DNA of 64,000 bases, from the NCBI GenBank assembly GCA_963678705.1, contig OY783213.1:12838451-12902450 (forward strand), read 5' to 3'. The notes beneath the pieces are model-generated. The model saw only the letters and a list, made by a program, of their open reading frames with translations, ran no database searches and was not told where the DNA came from. Both the position numbers and the translations under genes were made by a program. The DNA comes from Panorpa germanica (Eukaryota > Arthropoda > Insecta > Mecoptera > Panorpidae). Below are positions 11,991 through 23,721 of this stretch, in pieces (position 1 is the first letter of the stretch; every line of letters starts with the position of its first letter).

Positions 11991-12982
11991 TCTCCTTTGT
12001 CATTCATTATGATGTATTTGTAAATCCAAAAGACAATATACTTATCTAAATACTAAAATAATAATACAGGACTCAGCCCTGTACCAATTAAGGTATTGTA
12101 CAAGAACGTATACAAGAGTGAGGCAATGGAATTTCCTTACTTAAGTATGGAATAACGTGCAATTATTATTTTATTATGTTTCATTACATGAGAATCAATA
12201 AATTAGCTTAAGTTCAATAATGTTTTTTATATAAAAACGAAAAACAAGAAAATAACAAGCTATTTTTATCAGAGCCAATTTGCTGAAGAGTTTGCGACTT
12301 TGTATTTCCTAGAATCTGTTTAAGAGCTCTTTAGAAAATATAATGAAAGTACATCATAATAAATACTTTGAAATAAGAAGGGCGGAGCACTCAGAAATCT
12401 GTAATAGGATAATATAGGTATGAGTATGTAAGCTTAATAATGTTACTTAAGAATGAATTGATAAATATTCAGTGTTATAAGAATCGAAAATTATAATGTA
12501 CAACGGTGACTCAGGCGTGGTTATTTTTGGCTGTAGTACAGAACCATTTTTAAAAGGATATTAAGATTTCTGTGCGTAGAAATAACCTAGATTTTCTTCT
12601 CCGCCTGGTACCTTAATCGACCTAAATTCGCCACTGGATAAATCTATAAATTATCTTAACTATAATGTCCAAATATTTTGAAACTAATGAGACATAATTT
12701 ACGAGCTAACTTGATAGCAATTTAATCCGTTCTCACAATAAAAAGAAATAACAAGAGACATTCCAGATATGAAATTTCTTATTGCGCTTGTTCTACTTTA
12801 AGAAAATCAGTGATAGTGAAAAAATATAAAACCTTTAAAAGACATCTTCTTTAAAATTGTATTATTGTTCCAATTACGTTGTCTTTTTTAAATTAGATAT
12901 AAATCCAGACATATTTCTGTCTATAAATATTATCCATTGTTTCTTTTGTCTACACGTGTTATTTGTCGACAATAAACACAAA
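11991..12982. other. Non-coding stretch
   Basis: No gene, repeat or strong inverted structure is recognised in this AT-rich piece. Confidence 0.5.
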
Positions 12983-13236
12983 CGATGGATCTACCCTGGT
13001 CTCCCTGCTACCCTGTGAGGCGAGTAGGCGACCAGACCACCCACGCACCCATTGGTTTCTGAAGATGAGGCTTTTGTCAGTGAGAAATGGCTAGAACCCG
13101 ATACCCGATACCCAGTCTACGTCGATAGCCAGTTGCCGATATCCGATAGCATAGAGTTCGTGGCATATGTCGGTGTCGGCCTGGTTGAAAATCAATTTCC
13201 TCAGAACGAAAAGCTTCTTCAATTTATACCGAATTG
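12983..13236 (+). other. GC-richer segment with two short open frames, unidentified
   Basis: This block is less AT-rich than its surroundings. ATG at 12983 opens a 25-codon frame (MDLPWSPCYPVRRVGDQT...), closed by TGA in GGTTTCTGAA. A second frame from 13052 runs 61 codons (EDEAFVSEKWLEPDTRYPVY...IPN). I do not recognise a family. It could be a fossil retroelement, a processed pseudogene or a lineage-specific exon. No strong acceptor or donor frames it, so I do not call a gene. Confidence 0.25.
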
Positions 13237-13404
13237 ACTGTATGATGTATGATATATAAACACAATGGAAAATATTATCGTGATTAATATTGTACTGAAA
13301 CATAATGAACATTTCCTTATTTATGACATCTTATAAACACAATGTGTCTACTGCTGTTCTTTGGAAAACAGCATATCACTTGTCCTCAGCACTACAATTC
13401 AGTC

Positions 13405-13560
13405 TTCAGTGTGGTCGAGGTAGTTAGGTCATAGCTCCAACATTCAGCTTGGTGTTGGATTTGAGTTCCGGAGATGAAATAAATTTATTACATGACTGGA
13501 AAAGAAATAAACACACCAAATGAGAAATAAATAAAAAATATACAAATATACCAAACCAAA
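13405..13560 (+). mobile_element. tRNA-derived SINE
   Basis: It carries GGTCGAGGTAGTTAGGTCAT (A-box region) and GGATTTGAGTTCCGGAGATG (decayed B box). Then come AAATAAATTTATTACATGACTG and an A-rich tail ending near ATATACCAAACC. The tail and ATGACTG block are shared with the reverse-oriented copy at 7900-8062, which establishes a repeat family rather than a chance tRNA match. Confidence 0.7.
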
Positions 13561-13580
13561 TTTGGATAGCGATTCTTCTT

Positions 13581-14009
13581 AAAAGAGATCGATTTTTTAA
13601 TCGATTCGAATCGAAGTTTAAAGAGTCGATTCAGAAAAAAATCGAAGTCTAGAAGACCCATTTCTCAAAAATCGATGCTAACCCTACAAAAAAAATAACA
13701 ATCTTTTATCGATTTTATTTTTATTACAATTGTAAAAAAGTACAAGCCTTTTTTATAATTAAAGAACAAGTAAAGAGTAATTTTTGATTAATCAATAAAA
13801 TCATTTACATTATTTATTATTGAATCAAATAATTATATTTCCCAATATTTCATGTCCAAGCTTATAACAAATAAATAATTGTAAAGCGACTAGCATTCTT
13901 TTAAAATAAAAATCAATCTCGATTATCGAGTATTTGATATCGATTCAAGGGGTTGATCCATTGATCCATTGTTTAAATTCGATTAAAGAATCGATTTTTT
14001 CACCTCTAT
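13581..14009. mobile_element. Candidate MITE rich in ATCGATT motifs
   Basis: Both ends carry clustered ATCGAT/TCGATT words facing inward: AGATCGATTTTTTAATCGAT at about 13585, and TTCGATTAAAGAATCGATTT followed by CACCTCT at about 13980-14007. Read from the right, the end is AGAGGTGAAAAAATCGATTC, similar to hAT termini of the CAGAGGTG type. The left end is more worn. The interior has no coding sequence. Exact boundaries and target duplication are not resolved. Confidence 0.45.
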
Positions 14010-15584
14010 GTTTCTTTGATCTCAGATCGCCAGCCCTACTATAAAACATATAATTATTATACTACAGTTATTGCGAGATATTACCTTGTAGTTAAAAAAT
14101 AACAATAATAAAGTACTGTATTTATGCCTCTTATGTCTTATATTTATTTCATGACAGGTAATGAAAAAATTTCATAATTAGTCAGTCATTAATCAGGGTA
14201 TAGAAATCTAAAAAATAATATAAAATGAATGCGTTCACAGGTCTGCACGGCTCGCATCGAACGCGTTTGCTTTTTTAAATAAAACGTGCAAGAGAAAGGA
14301 AGCGGGAGGAAAAGCGTATGAAGCGACAGAATTTGATAAACTCATTTTCTTCTATACCTTCTTTATGCTTATAAATAAAATGGAATTATATAACTTTTTA
14401 TGCAACGTATGAAAAACTCTGTAATACCTTCTTATGCTGAGCTCTTTCTGAATAGTACGAGAAACATTTTTTTAATTTAAAACAAAGCAGATGAAGTTGC
14501 ACACTAAGCACTCTACAAAATAGCTTCACAGCTAAATAACAAGGTGATTAGAACGCAAAATATTTTATAATAAAAACTGTGGAATTTGATTATTATCTGA
14601 AATTTTAAAAATATTTCATACACGGTTTTTCAGTATACTCGTAAATATTTTTTAATTATGTTGCTGCAGAATATTTACTTTTTAAAATATTTACGTTCTG
14701 ACCACTGAGATCGTTAATTAATTCTTTGATGAATATTGTTTAAACATTAATTAACTGGTTACTTTTATAATTAGTAAATGTTCAAACGGTTCATCATTAT
14801 TTATTTTAATTATCATTGCGTTTTTATGTTTGATAATGTTTACTTTTTTTTTTCTTCTTTATCTTTGTATCCCTTGATATCTTTATAATTAAAAATGAAA
14901 GCCACCATAAAGCTAAATGTCGTTCGTCTAGTTTATTAGTAAGTTATCTCACAGTATTAAGTTTTAAGATAACGATGAAAGCAATGTTCGAGCTAAGTAC
15001 TAGTATATTTGCATAATAATTTTAACTGAACTACTTATGAATTTATCTAAGTATTAAATCATAAAGATGTTTTACTAATGAACTGGACGATCTATATTTA
15101 GTAAGCAGAGACTAATAACAACGTTATCAAATATTTCTATAACGTTATTTACCGAAATTTTGACATAAACGTTACCAAAATTGGAAACGAAATATTTTTA
15201 CTAACGCGAATTTTATTGAATAATACCATAAACCTCTCACACTGGAACCAACGATTTACGACAGTTTCGCATTAGCACACTTTATCATGGGTGTGGTTAT
15301 TAATGTAATATCTTTATTAAATATTAAAAATCAGTGTTCACTCACCTGTGTTTCTCCACCCAGGTTTAGGTTTTCTTATTATCATCTGTGTTAATAAGAT
15401 TTTTCTCATTATATAATATATCTCATTATCTATGTTTTTCAGTAATTTATCAATTTAAATAGATTTGAATTCAACAATTCAATTCTCGTGGAGGTAGCTA
15501 GAAAAAACGTAACTGAATAAAATAGCCATAAAATAGGATAATTAACCATAAAAAACTTATTTCCAACCAAGAAAAACGAATGGA
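14010..15584. other. Non-coding AT-rich stretch
   Basis: No gene or recognised repeat is seen. Open frames are short and unremarkable. Confidence 0.5.
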
Positions 15585-15745
15585 GGTTTTTTCTGGGTTT
15601 ATTTAGTTTACAATCTAGGTTTATTTAAAATTTATGACAGAGAGTAGTGATAAAATTGGTTCTGCTAAATTTTTTCTGGGTTTATTTAATTTATCATCTA
15701 GGTTTATTTAAAATTTATGACAGACAGTAATGGTAAAATTAATTT
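15585..15745. repeat. Two-copy tandem duplication, ~82-bp period
   Basis: TTCTGGGTTTATTTA, ATCTAGGTTTATTTAAAATT and TATGACAGA occur in the same order in two adjacent units (starting near 15590 and 15672), with a few substitutions. This is a local tandem duplication with no coding content. Confidence 0.85.
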
Positions 15746-15754
15746 GATCAGAAA

Positions 15755-15913
15755 TTTTTATATATAAAAATTCAGCTTGGTTATGTTTGTACTCACAAAA
15801 CTCTTAAATTAGTCGGTCGTCTGACATGAAATTTCGACACATTGTTGCATTCGAATTCATTTCTTTTAATTCTTTCCAGTTGATCATTGTGAAGCGTGCA
15901 CGGGTTTAGCTAT
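15755..15913 (+). mobile_element. Degraded Helitron-like short element
   Basis: It starts TTTTTATATATAAAAATTC and ends GTGAAGCGTGCACGGGTTTA followed by GCTAT. This combination resembles the short non-autonomous Helitrons common in arthropods, which begin with TC...TATATATAAAA and finish with a GC-rich hairpin a few bases before CTAG|T. The terminal CTAG is altered to CTAT and the hairpin is weak, so this is a tentative call. Confidence 0.4.
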
Positions 15914-16338
15914 AGTTGATAATTTATTAAAATTTATTTATTTTTTAATTTATGAAATTTTTATTATACAAAACAGTTGCGGGACATAACCATAACAAAA
16001 TCATTGTAAAAATGAGCCCGAAGCCCTCGCCGTACCGCAAAAGTCATTATTTAGTAATAAACAAATTATAAACTAGGTCATAAAAGTTTTAGAATGTTTA
16101 AATCATGTTAAACTGACGCAGTTTAAACATGGTGTACCATATCTGCTGGCACTTGGTATTTTTCCACCGCTGAGTAATATATCTCCCAGGACGTGGACCA
16201 TTGTGTAGCCCTTTTCAAAGATATAATAAACTGGTGCTAAAATAAATAACTTCCTACATAAAATTCACCCTTATACTGTTTTGGTTTTATTTAGTGGTAA
16301 AAAAGGGTTGCTTAATTCGTGTATGTATCTTGTTTCAG

Positions 16339-16545
16339 GGTTCCTGAAGACCCGGACGACTCCACCACGGCCAGGTGTCGAACCCTCGGGAGGAAATCTA
16401 GCTCTGTACGACATCAGCGCTGCTCTCAAGTGGATCAGAGATAATATAGCATCTTTTGGTGGTGACCCCTCCAGGGTTACGCTTCTGGGACATGATACAG
16501 GAGCAGCTCTGGCAAATCTATTGTTGCTGTCTTCCGCTGGGAAAG
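16339..16545 (+). CDS. Neuroligin-like gene, internal exon A
   Basis: This exon encodes G-FLKTRTTPPRPGVEPSGG, then NLALYDISAALKWIRDNI, ASFGGDPSRVTLLGHDTG and AALANLLLLSSAGKG. This is the esterase-fold block around the nucleophile elbow of cholinesterase-like adhesion proteins; neuroligins share GFLKT, ALxWxxxNIxxFGGDP and GxGxxxGAA. Neuroligins act at postsynaptic membranes by binding neurexin and are catalytically inactive. The elbow is GHDTG where active esterases have GxSxG, so the serine is missing. The exon is preceded by TGTATCTTGTTTCAG and ends AAAG|GTATTT. It begins in phase 1 (the first base of the Gly codon comes from an upstream exon not found here) and ends in phase 1, joining the next exon in frame. 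The TRTTPPRPGVEP loop is longer and more proline-rich than I expect for the family. The paralogue is not resolved. Confidence 0.9.
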
Positions 16546-16825
16546 GTATTTTATTATGAAAATATATTTTCACTAACCTTTCAGGTTTAGTTGTTAAATT
16601 AAATGATCATTTTCGTGCTGATGCTATAAAAGAACATGAAAATTTCTTACTGAAGCGGAATGTGTTAAGTGTTATAATATGTAAATAAAAATTCGAAACA
16701 AAAATGTTTGTCAAGAAAAAAGTAACAATGAAAGAAGAGCACATTGTATCAAAACGAATGCGGTAGTTAAATAAGAAGTATTGATCACGCAAAACGTAAA
16801 CTTGTGTATTTCTTAAGGTAATAAC

Positions 16826-17690
16826 CAGTGGCGTAGCTACCGCCGTATCTGAGCTACAGGGGCCCAAACGTGTGTAAGTAAAAATTCTTTCTTCACTGAA
16901 ATCATTAATCCTGTTTTTGGAGCTCTACAGCATGAAATTAATGACTTACAGAAAGCTAACATTTTGCTAAGTAATCTTTTGAATAGACTGAGCGAAATAA
17001 GAAATCAAAATTAATTCCATGATTTGCTGAACGAGTCCAGAGATCTAGCAAAAGAATGGGGAGTCACAATTGCTTTCAAAAATAAAAGAAAGAAGATAAC
17101 GAAGCGTTTTTTTAATGAGCTATCAGAAGATGAGAGAATTTCAGAACCGGAGTCAATACACTATTGCTAAAGATTTTAGAGCCTCTGTGATCTATGTAAT
17201 ATGTTCGAAGTATTACAGCCGAAGAAACGTATGCCGGAAAACTAAACTAAAGTATGCCGGAAAACTGTCTGCTAAATACATGTGTCAATACATGTCAACA
17301 AATACAATTTCAGTTGATCTTTATTAACATGCTTAAAATCTGGAATTCAGAAAATTCATTCCATTAAGGCACTTATGGAATTATTGCTGATAAAATTCAA
17401 TAGCCTTGCATCCAGTTTTCCGGAGGTAATAACACCATGCTTTTTATTCTTGACCCTTGTTAGAACTGCAACAGCTAAAAGAAGTTTTTCGAAATAAAAA
17501 CTGATAAAAAATTATCTAAAGGCCTCTATGGGACAGGAATGGCTATTAGACTTGTCACTATTGTCTATAGAGGCAGAAAATTTAAAGTTCGCCGAATAAA
17601 AGGCAAAAAAAGTGTATATTTGATTTGAATTTTTTGCTCCCAACAAATTTTTATACAGGGGCCGTCTAAGGCCCCAAGAAATCGTTTGGC
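16826..17690 (+). pseudogene. hAT transposase remnant
   Basis: The left end CAGTGGCGTAGCTACCGCCG is a hAT-type terminus; its inverse occurs as a lone end at 43720-43778. Near 17420-17590 the + strand translates as FPEVITPCFLFLTLVRTATA, then KRSFSK, a stop, KLIKNYLKASMGQE, then LLDLSLLSIEAENLK. This matches the C-terminal dimerisation segment of hAT transposases (TxxxAERSFSKLKLIK.YLRSTM...LSIE). Upstream pieces (LQHEINDLQK-like text near 16930 and FKNKRKKITK near 17080) also look like transposase but in broken frames. The right terminus is not identified. The in-frame stop and missing catalytic domain make it dead. It lies in sense orientation in the intron. Confidence 0.75.
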
Positions 17691-18289
17691 CGATTCAGTT
17701 TTTACTACAAAGTCAACAAAACGATTTACCGTTATCTCTCTTTAACTAGTTACCAAGTTAACTAACTATTAACCGGCCCATAGTATGTCTATTGCTTTTA
17801 TTTTATTGCCACAAAAACAAACGTGGACTATATCAACAAATGAACAGCGTTCACGTTTCCACTAGATTGACTTCAACTGAGGAACCTTTGTAGACATTAA
17901 TGTCCCTTGTTACACATTATTATGTAGCTTAATTAAACGTAGAACAAATTAGCTGCAGTATCATTCTCTTTTTAATAAATTTTTTGTGAAATTAATAAAA
18001 CATAATGTAAACATACTTCGTTAAAAGCAACTCGTTTTGTTTAATGTGGTTACAAGTTTACGTTTTGCAGAAACTGCAACTGCATCACTATAAATGCAAT
18101 TTAAAGCACGACCGTGCTCGGTTCGTTTAAATGAAAGTTGTGCTTTAAAGCTGCAAGTTTATAAACAAATTACTGTGTTCCGTGGTCCTAGGAAGCTCGT
18201 GAATTATTATTAAAAAAAAAATTACTGTGCTAATATTTCATAGAAAACGTATATGCTGAAAAACATGTGTGATACAGATATTCACTGGT

Positions 18290-18400
18290 TCTGTGGATAG
18301 CTGAGGTAGCTAGGTCGTATACTCAGCTATGCTTGGATCAGGGTTCGATTCCCGAATAAATAAAAAAATATATCACTAAGAAAATATGAAAATCTACTTA
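18290..18400 (+). mobile_element. tRNA-derived SINE
   Basis: GTGGATAGCTGAGGTAGCTA (A-box-like) is followed after about 30 bases by GGGTTCGATTCCCG, a near-perfect RNA polymerase III B box, and then an A-rich tail. The spacing and head agree with the copies at 13405 and 7900. It does not fold as a tRNA, because the 3' acceptor half is replaced by AATAAATAAAAAAA. This is the best-preserved head of the family in the window. Confidence 0.7.
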
Positions 18401-20035
18401 TCACAGTTAATGGTGTTACTTAATATACAACGTCTTGTGACCTATATTAATAAATCTACTCTTTTGCACATTAGCATATTAATTAAACTTCGTCAGGACA
18501 CCTTTTTAGGGATTATAATCTTAAGAAGTCTTTTTTAGAGATTTAGGGTTTTTAGAATTGCTATAAATAATAAAATAAAATATTTTTTGATTAAATCTCT
18601 CTATGTTTTGCTTAAGTAAAATATTACATTAATGTTTTGTGCAATATATTACTCAGTTATTACTTAGACTCATGCTAAAACAATAGATTTGAGCCGTATA
18701 ATACTACGATACATTGAGAAAGCGCTGTCTCACATTTTGCTAGAGTATATTTAGAAGTAAGATTTTTATTATTATGTACCTTAGATTTAAACGGTTCAAC
18801 GTCTTTTTTCTGCATGAGTCTTTGACGATCTCTCGTAAATTGCCATATAGTTCAAATCACAGTCATATTATTAGAAATAATATTACTGTAGAATAAATTA
18901 TTACTGTAGTTTTTCTAAATTCTATTGTTCTTAGTATTTGAAGAATTGGTTTTTGACTTCTGCAATGAATATTTAAAGTCACCTAAATATTGTATTAGTA
19001 TTAATGTGAAATAGACACTCAAGAATGCTAGGTCCGATATAACAGTAAAAATTAGTCTTTCTATATAAGTCTAAATTTCAGTACCGTCTTACCTCTAATT
19101 TAGCTCAAGTTCATTTTGTGTAAAACGACTCAAATATTTTTATTTCCTTCTAGACATTTATCAGATTACTTGTTAGAATAGCAACTGCGTCGAACATTTT
19201 TTATTTTACAAATAATCGTTTCAATTTTATTGTCTTGAAAAATTCTTAATTTATTCTCTTTGCATACGAACTTATTATATCCATGCATTTATTAATGAAG
19301 CGTAGCACCGCGGCGTGAGAAAGTGAAACAAAAGCTACAATATTTCAGTTTCCAAAAAACCCGTCTGACAAAGGAATAAAACAAAAGTTTTTTCCCCAAA
19401 TTCTAAAAAAAAAACTTAAAAGGATTTGTTAAACAAAAAGTACGGGGACTTTCCAGACTTTACTTTCAGTATTTGTGGTTGAAAGAAAAAGAAATAAAAG
19501 AAATTACAATGCTCATTAAGAAAATGTAATGGATTGGGAAAAATGTTAATTAGTTGTATTCTTTGTAAAGTATTTATTCAGCCAATCAAAATAGGTCCAT
19601 TCCTTTTCTACGTGTTTGAGATATAGGTATACAACTGGTTTTTACATTTTTTATATAGATAAGATAATAATATTTCTAAAGGTTTATTTTACTGAATAAA
19701 AAACCCTTCTATGTTAAATTAATCCAAAAACCTTATTAAAATGCCTTACTAACCTATACCTTTCGAAAAATAAATAGAATTTTTTTTATTTCTTCTGTAA
19801 CAAAGCTCAGAATATACTCGTAAAACAATAAGATAATTTTATTTTTCAAAAACATATCGTCTGATACTTCATTGTTACAATATACACGGTACAAATGTAT
19901 TTTCCAAAAATAAATTCGAATTGTGCGTATAACGAGACCATTCCATTGGTTGTATCAGGAATAAATTCATTAAATAGAAAAACATTCCTGTATATCTAGA
20001 CACAAAACAGGATTTTCATATTTGATTCGTTTCAG

Positions 20036-20381
20036 GACTCCTCCATCGTGTTATCCTACTGAGCGGGACAGCTTTAAGCCCATGGGCAACAATACCTGAC
20101 CCGGATTCAATAAGAGAATCAGTATCCCAGCAACTGGCATGTCATTTGGAACCCACAATGGACCCATTGGATGACGATATAGCACCTTGCCTGCGTACAA
20201 AACCTTTAGCGGCCCTTCTCGATGCCAGGGTAGCTGCCCCTCGGTTCATGCCACGCTATGGGCCCTTTCTCGACATCAACACGCCAGACCCGACTCGGGC
20301 AATGGAGAGATCAAGTGGTACTTTTATCTCCTGTGAATTAATGCTGGGAGCCACCACAATGGAGAGCTATAACGATTTCAG
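20036..20381 (+). CDS. Neuroligin-like gene, internal exon B
   Basis: The exon continues the domain: LLHRVILLSGTALSPWATIP follows the Gly shared with exon A, then DPDSIRESVSQQLACHLE ... DDDIAPCLRTKPLAALL, ending SCELMLGATTMESYNDF. Known neuroligins share xFHRVILLSGSALSxWA, a conserved Cys pair (here LACHL and APCLR, probably a disulphide) and an EL(x)LGVxxxESY segment, so the identity is strong. It starts after TTTGATTCGTTTCAG and ends TTTCAG|GTGAGT, a near-consensus donor. It enters in phase 1 and leaves in phase 2. The 346-base length keeps the reading frame across both junctions. The region is distinctly GC-richer than the introns. Confidence 0.93.
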
Positions 20382-20639
20382 GTGAGTTTTTGATCAACTA
20401 CTTTTTTAATCTATATTTGTATTTAATGGTACAGTCATATAGGTTAAAAAGAGGATTTTCTATATTATTATTTTATTTTAATGTTTTTGCCATTTAGCAC
20501 TACATTCTCGTGCCTTAACTCATTTATTTACATATCATTGTGCTTAATTCAATTTTAATCCTTATTAAATCTAAACATTTTCACTCCTAAAAGAAAAAAA
20601 AATTATCCTTATAAAAATAAAAACAAAACTGCTACTCCT

Positions 20640-21140
20640 ACTGCTACTGCTTCGCTCCTCCTGCTACTCTTCCTCCTTTTTCTACTCTCCCATTCCATCT
20701 TTTTCTTCGATCCTTTTCTCTATCTCCACCATCCACTTCTTCCCTTCACTGCCTCCCTTTAATAACTGCGCAATAATCTTTTCGCTTATTAGCTTTTTCC
20801 CACATGAAAACTTAATGTGCCCCAATGTGTCTATCTCCGTTCTCCGCACACCCTGCACACCTCTTCTCGCTATTTGCCCAGTATCTGTTTCCCTTCTCCT
20901 CGTTTCACAATATGAATCTGGCAATCCTTCTCATGTTTTGTGTGGCTTTTTCTCTTAAGTATTCTACTATCTCTCTCTCCCAAATCCTTTTATATCTTTT
21001 GTTATAATTGCTCTTCTCAAATTTTTCCATTCTGTCTCTTCTCCTTACCTCCTCTTCCACACTTGTGCCATCTTCTCTTCTTCTCTCTACCTCCTTATAT
21101 CTATCTGCCTCCTTATATCTATCTGCCTTATAATAAATTT
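20640..21140 (-). pseudogene. LINE 3' tail remnant, second copy
   Basis: On the minus strand the frame reads EEKGNRYWANSEKRCAGCAE followed by NGDRHIGAH. This is the GNRYW plus CxxC...H block that follows the reverse transcriptase in a group of insect LINEs. A charged tail follows in another frame (KKWMVEIEKRIEEKDG). It is the same family as 11520-11990, equally broken, and antisense to the host gene. The reverse transcriptase core is absent. Confidence 0.7.
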
Positions 21141-22439
21141 ACATTTTCTGTTTAGCAGAAGCAAACTTATAAAAGATTTGCTGAATAACTGTTATGCTTA
21201 ATTATGGTGTTATGCTTAATATTCTTTCGTATTTATTAAATAAGTTGTACACAACTGGTTCTAAAAAACAACAGCTTTATCATGTTATTTTAAAGAAAAT
21301 AAACTATAAAGATGATATCAATAAAAATAAAGTTTCTTTTAGTATTAGTAAAACAAAAATATAAAATAACAAACGGATAAAGTACAGAGTACCGTTGTGT
21401 GTATAATGTAAATGGGTAGCATAAAACTAACTTTAGTTTTTTAAGCATTTGCTAGTAAATTGCTTTAGTTTGTTTGTTTTATGCTTACAAAATAAATATA
21501 GTTTATATGAGTGAGTTTTATTTCAAAAAGAATTTAGTTTTTAATTGCAAACTTTAAGAAAAAGTAATGCTGTTCATTTCTGCGTCATATATATTTCATG
21601 GTTGTTTGATCACTTATCATGCACGTCATGTCATACATTGTGAATCATATGTTAATGTTGTGACGTAATTTATTTAAAAAAAAAAACAAATTTGAAGCAC
21701 CCACACAAAAACAAATCCAATTATATCTAGGAACAATTTTCTAACAACCTATCCGAAATTATTAAATATCGAGGTGAATAATTTAATATAAATTTATATT
21801 GAAGTATAACTGCTGTTATTTCTATTTCTTTTGGTCATGTCTATTTATTTTTTGAATGTAGAAATCTAGATAACGCGATGTCACGAAATTTGGGCATGTA
21901 AGGTCTTGTCATACTGCGAACCTCTTATCCCACTATCCGTGTAATTTCTAAGTCTATAAACAAATTTTGGTGAATAAAAATGTTTCACGAATTCCACAAA
22001 AATCGGCTGACAATTTTCACCAAAAAATAACCCAGTTAAAGATAGTCGATGGTTTCCTCCTTAAGAAAAAATAGCCTGGAGCTGTTCCAATGTGTATGAA
22101 TGACTGCTTATTTCCTGGAAATTGTCCCTATAAATTAAATAGCCCTGTCGTAGCATAAATTTGAAGAATCTGATTTAGATTAACATAAAGCACTTGTAAT
22201 ATCAACAACATAACATTTTTGTATTATCATAACGACATCTTTTAAACCATTTATTACTTAAAATATATTTTGGTACTGTATTATGTCCACAAGGTTTTAA
22301 GATGCCGTTGCAAGATAATTAAAACCCTTTTAGCTACGTTTTATATCTATAAGCTTAAACTTCGTACCGTATATCCTTCTAAAAGGATAAATATCATTTT
22401 ACATAAACATACATTGTTGCAAAGTTAAAGCAAAATACT

Positions 22440-22500
22440 GGCCGATAGCATTTACACTTGAAACTAGACTGGGTTAGGGTTCGATTCCGAACTAGCGCTA
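22440..22500 (+). mobile_element. Short SINE fragment
   Basis: GACTGGGTTAGGGTTCGATTCCG contains the B box of the local SINE family, preceded by a worn head. There is no tail. It probably represents a truncated copy. Confidence 0.4.
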
Positions 22501-23536
22501 TAATTTTTTCTGAGTTTTGTACTTATCAGAATTAATTTGATTTTGTGCTCATAAATCGTAAAAGTTATATGAGGCTGCGGTATTGTTGATCTTTTTTATA
22601 AATACCATTAAAGCTTTGCTAAGTAACAAACCTAAATATTTGTTCATCTGCACGCAGTCAGGAAGTTGGTTTCATAATTTCGACTATCTAAATATGTAAT
22701 TTGATATTTTCTCTGAAAACATGCGAAGAATTTCTTTACCACCGCGTTCTGTGTGATAATTTCACTTTTCATTATTTTCACATTGGTTGTGTAAAAGTGG
22801 TCATCGCTAAATATTTGTTGCGGGTGTAAAATAGGTTCATTAAATATTTGAAATTCTCGCAACGCATTCTCAATACGACATTCACTTTACTCATTTTGTA
22901 TATACTCGTACATTGTTACTTATAATTTCTCTATATTCAAATGTGTATAAATTACAATCTTAAAAAGCTTCAGCACATTTCTCATTCAGATCCTGAATTA
23001 TATTAAAATATATTAAATGTAGTAAATTGAAACAAAAATTCAAAATAGTGCATCTCATCATTGGTTTTTAATATAAATATGTATTTGTTATTAAGTTAGT
23101 ATTAAATTTCAGTTTCACTCTATTACATAAACAATTCAACAAAAATATCAATTAAGTTAATCGCTAAATAGCTTATCGGTGAAGCAATTCTTTGCAAAGC
23201 TTATTAACGCGGGAAGAGAAGAAAAGCAAATAGAACAGACAATGGAAACCTATAAGGACTCTTCCTAGGACGTGGCTATGGTATTAATTGTACTGTGGTA
23301 AACTAGACGTATACTTAGAATACAGTTAATTTTTAAATTATATTTATCTATAACTGATTAACATTCTTTCATTACACTTCCCAAGACACACAAAAGAGGT
23401 AGGAGGGGTTTTACAAACTACGAAAGATCTAACAGAAAATGGGGTAGGAGTCATGAATTTTGTATTGTTACGCTTAACCTAAAATTTGTTTTCCAAAAAA
23501 AGGGAAATAAACTTGATCAAAATATACAATAAGGTA

Positions 23537-23721
23537 GTGTCTTTAAACAAGAGCATTAAATCAATAAACAAACGTAATATTTCAGTGATATTTGGCTGAT
23601 ATTGTGTTTCATTACTAACCTCTGAGTTTGTACCTTAGAATAAAATAAAAATATCATCACTTTTCAACGATATATTACGTTTTTCTATTGATTTAAAATG
23701 ACTGCTCTTATTGAAAGACAG
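23537..23721. mobile_element. TA-flanked MITE, Tc1/mariner-like
   Basis: The arms are inverted: GTGTCTTTAAACAAGAGCAT on the left and, from the right, CTGTCTTTCAATAAGAGCAG. Both continue into AAATCAATA.A.AAACGTAATAT. The dinucleotide TA abuts both ends (23535-23536 and 23722-23723). No coding sequence lies between. A related worn copy is at 55222-55402, and the interior TCTGAGTTTGTACCTTAG is shared with it. Confidence 0.65.

Larger units (their letters stand above)
16546..20035 (+). other. Intron between exons A and B
   Basis: This 3,490-base intron has GT at 16546 and AG at 20034-20035, and interrupts a Gly codon after its first base. It carries a hAT transposase remnant (16826-17690) and a SINE (18290-18400). 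A 10-bp perfect inverted pair TTTAAAGCAC/GTGCTTTAAA lies at 18100-18149. The rest is AT-rich with no coding signal. Confidence 0.85.

Noticed and set aside
16271..16573. 100-codon minus-strand frame
   Set aside because: It is the antisense shadow of neuroligin exon A, which has correct splice borders and clear homology.
18340..18356. tRNA gene suggested by GGGTTCGATTCCCG
   Set aside because: There is no acceptor stem or anticodon arm, and an A-rich tail replaces the 3' half; it is a SINE head.
20825..21155. Leu/Ser-rich hydrophobic + strand frames, membrane-protein-like
   Set aside because: They are the complement of the charged LINE tail; CT-rich DNA automatically gives Leu/Ser/Phe.
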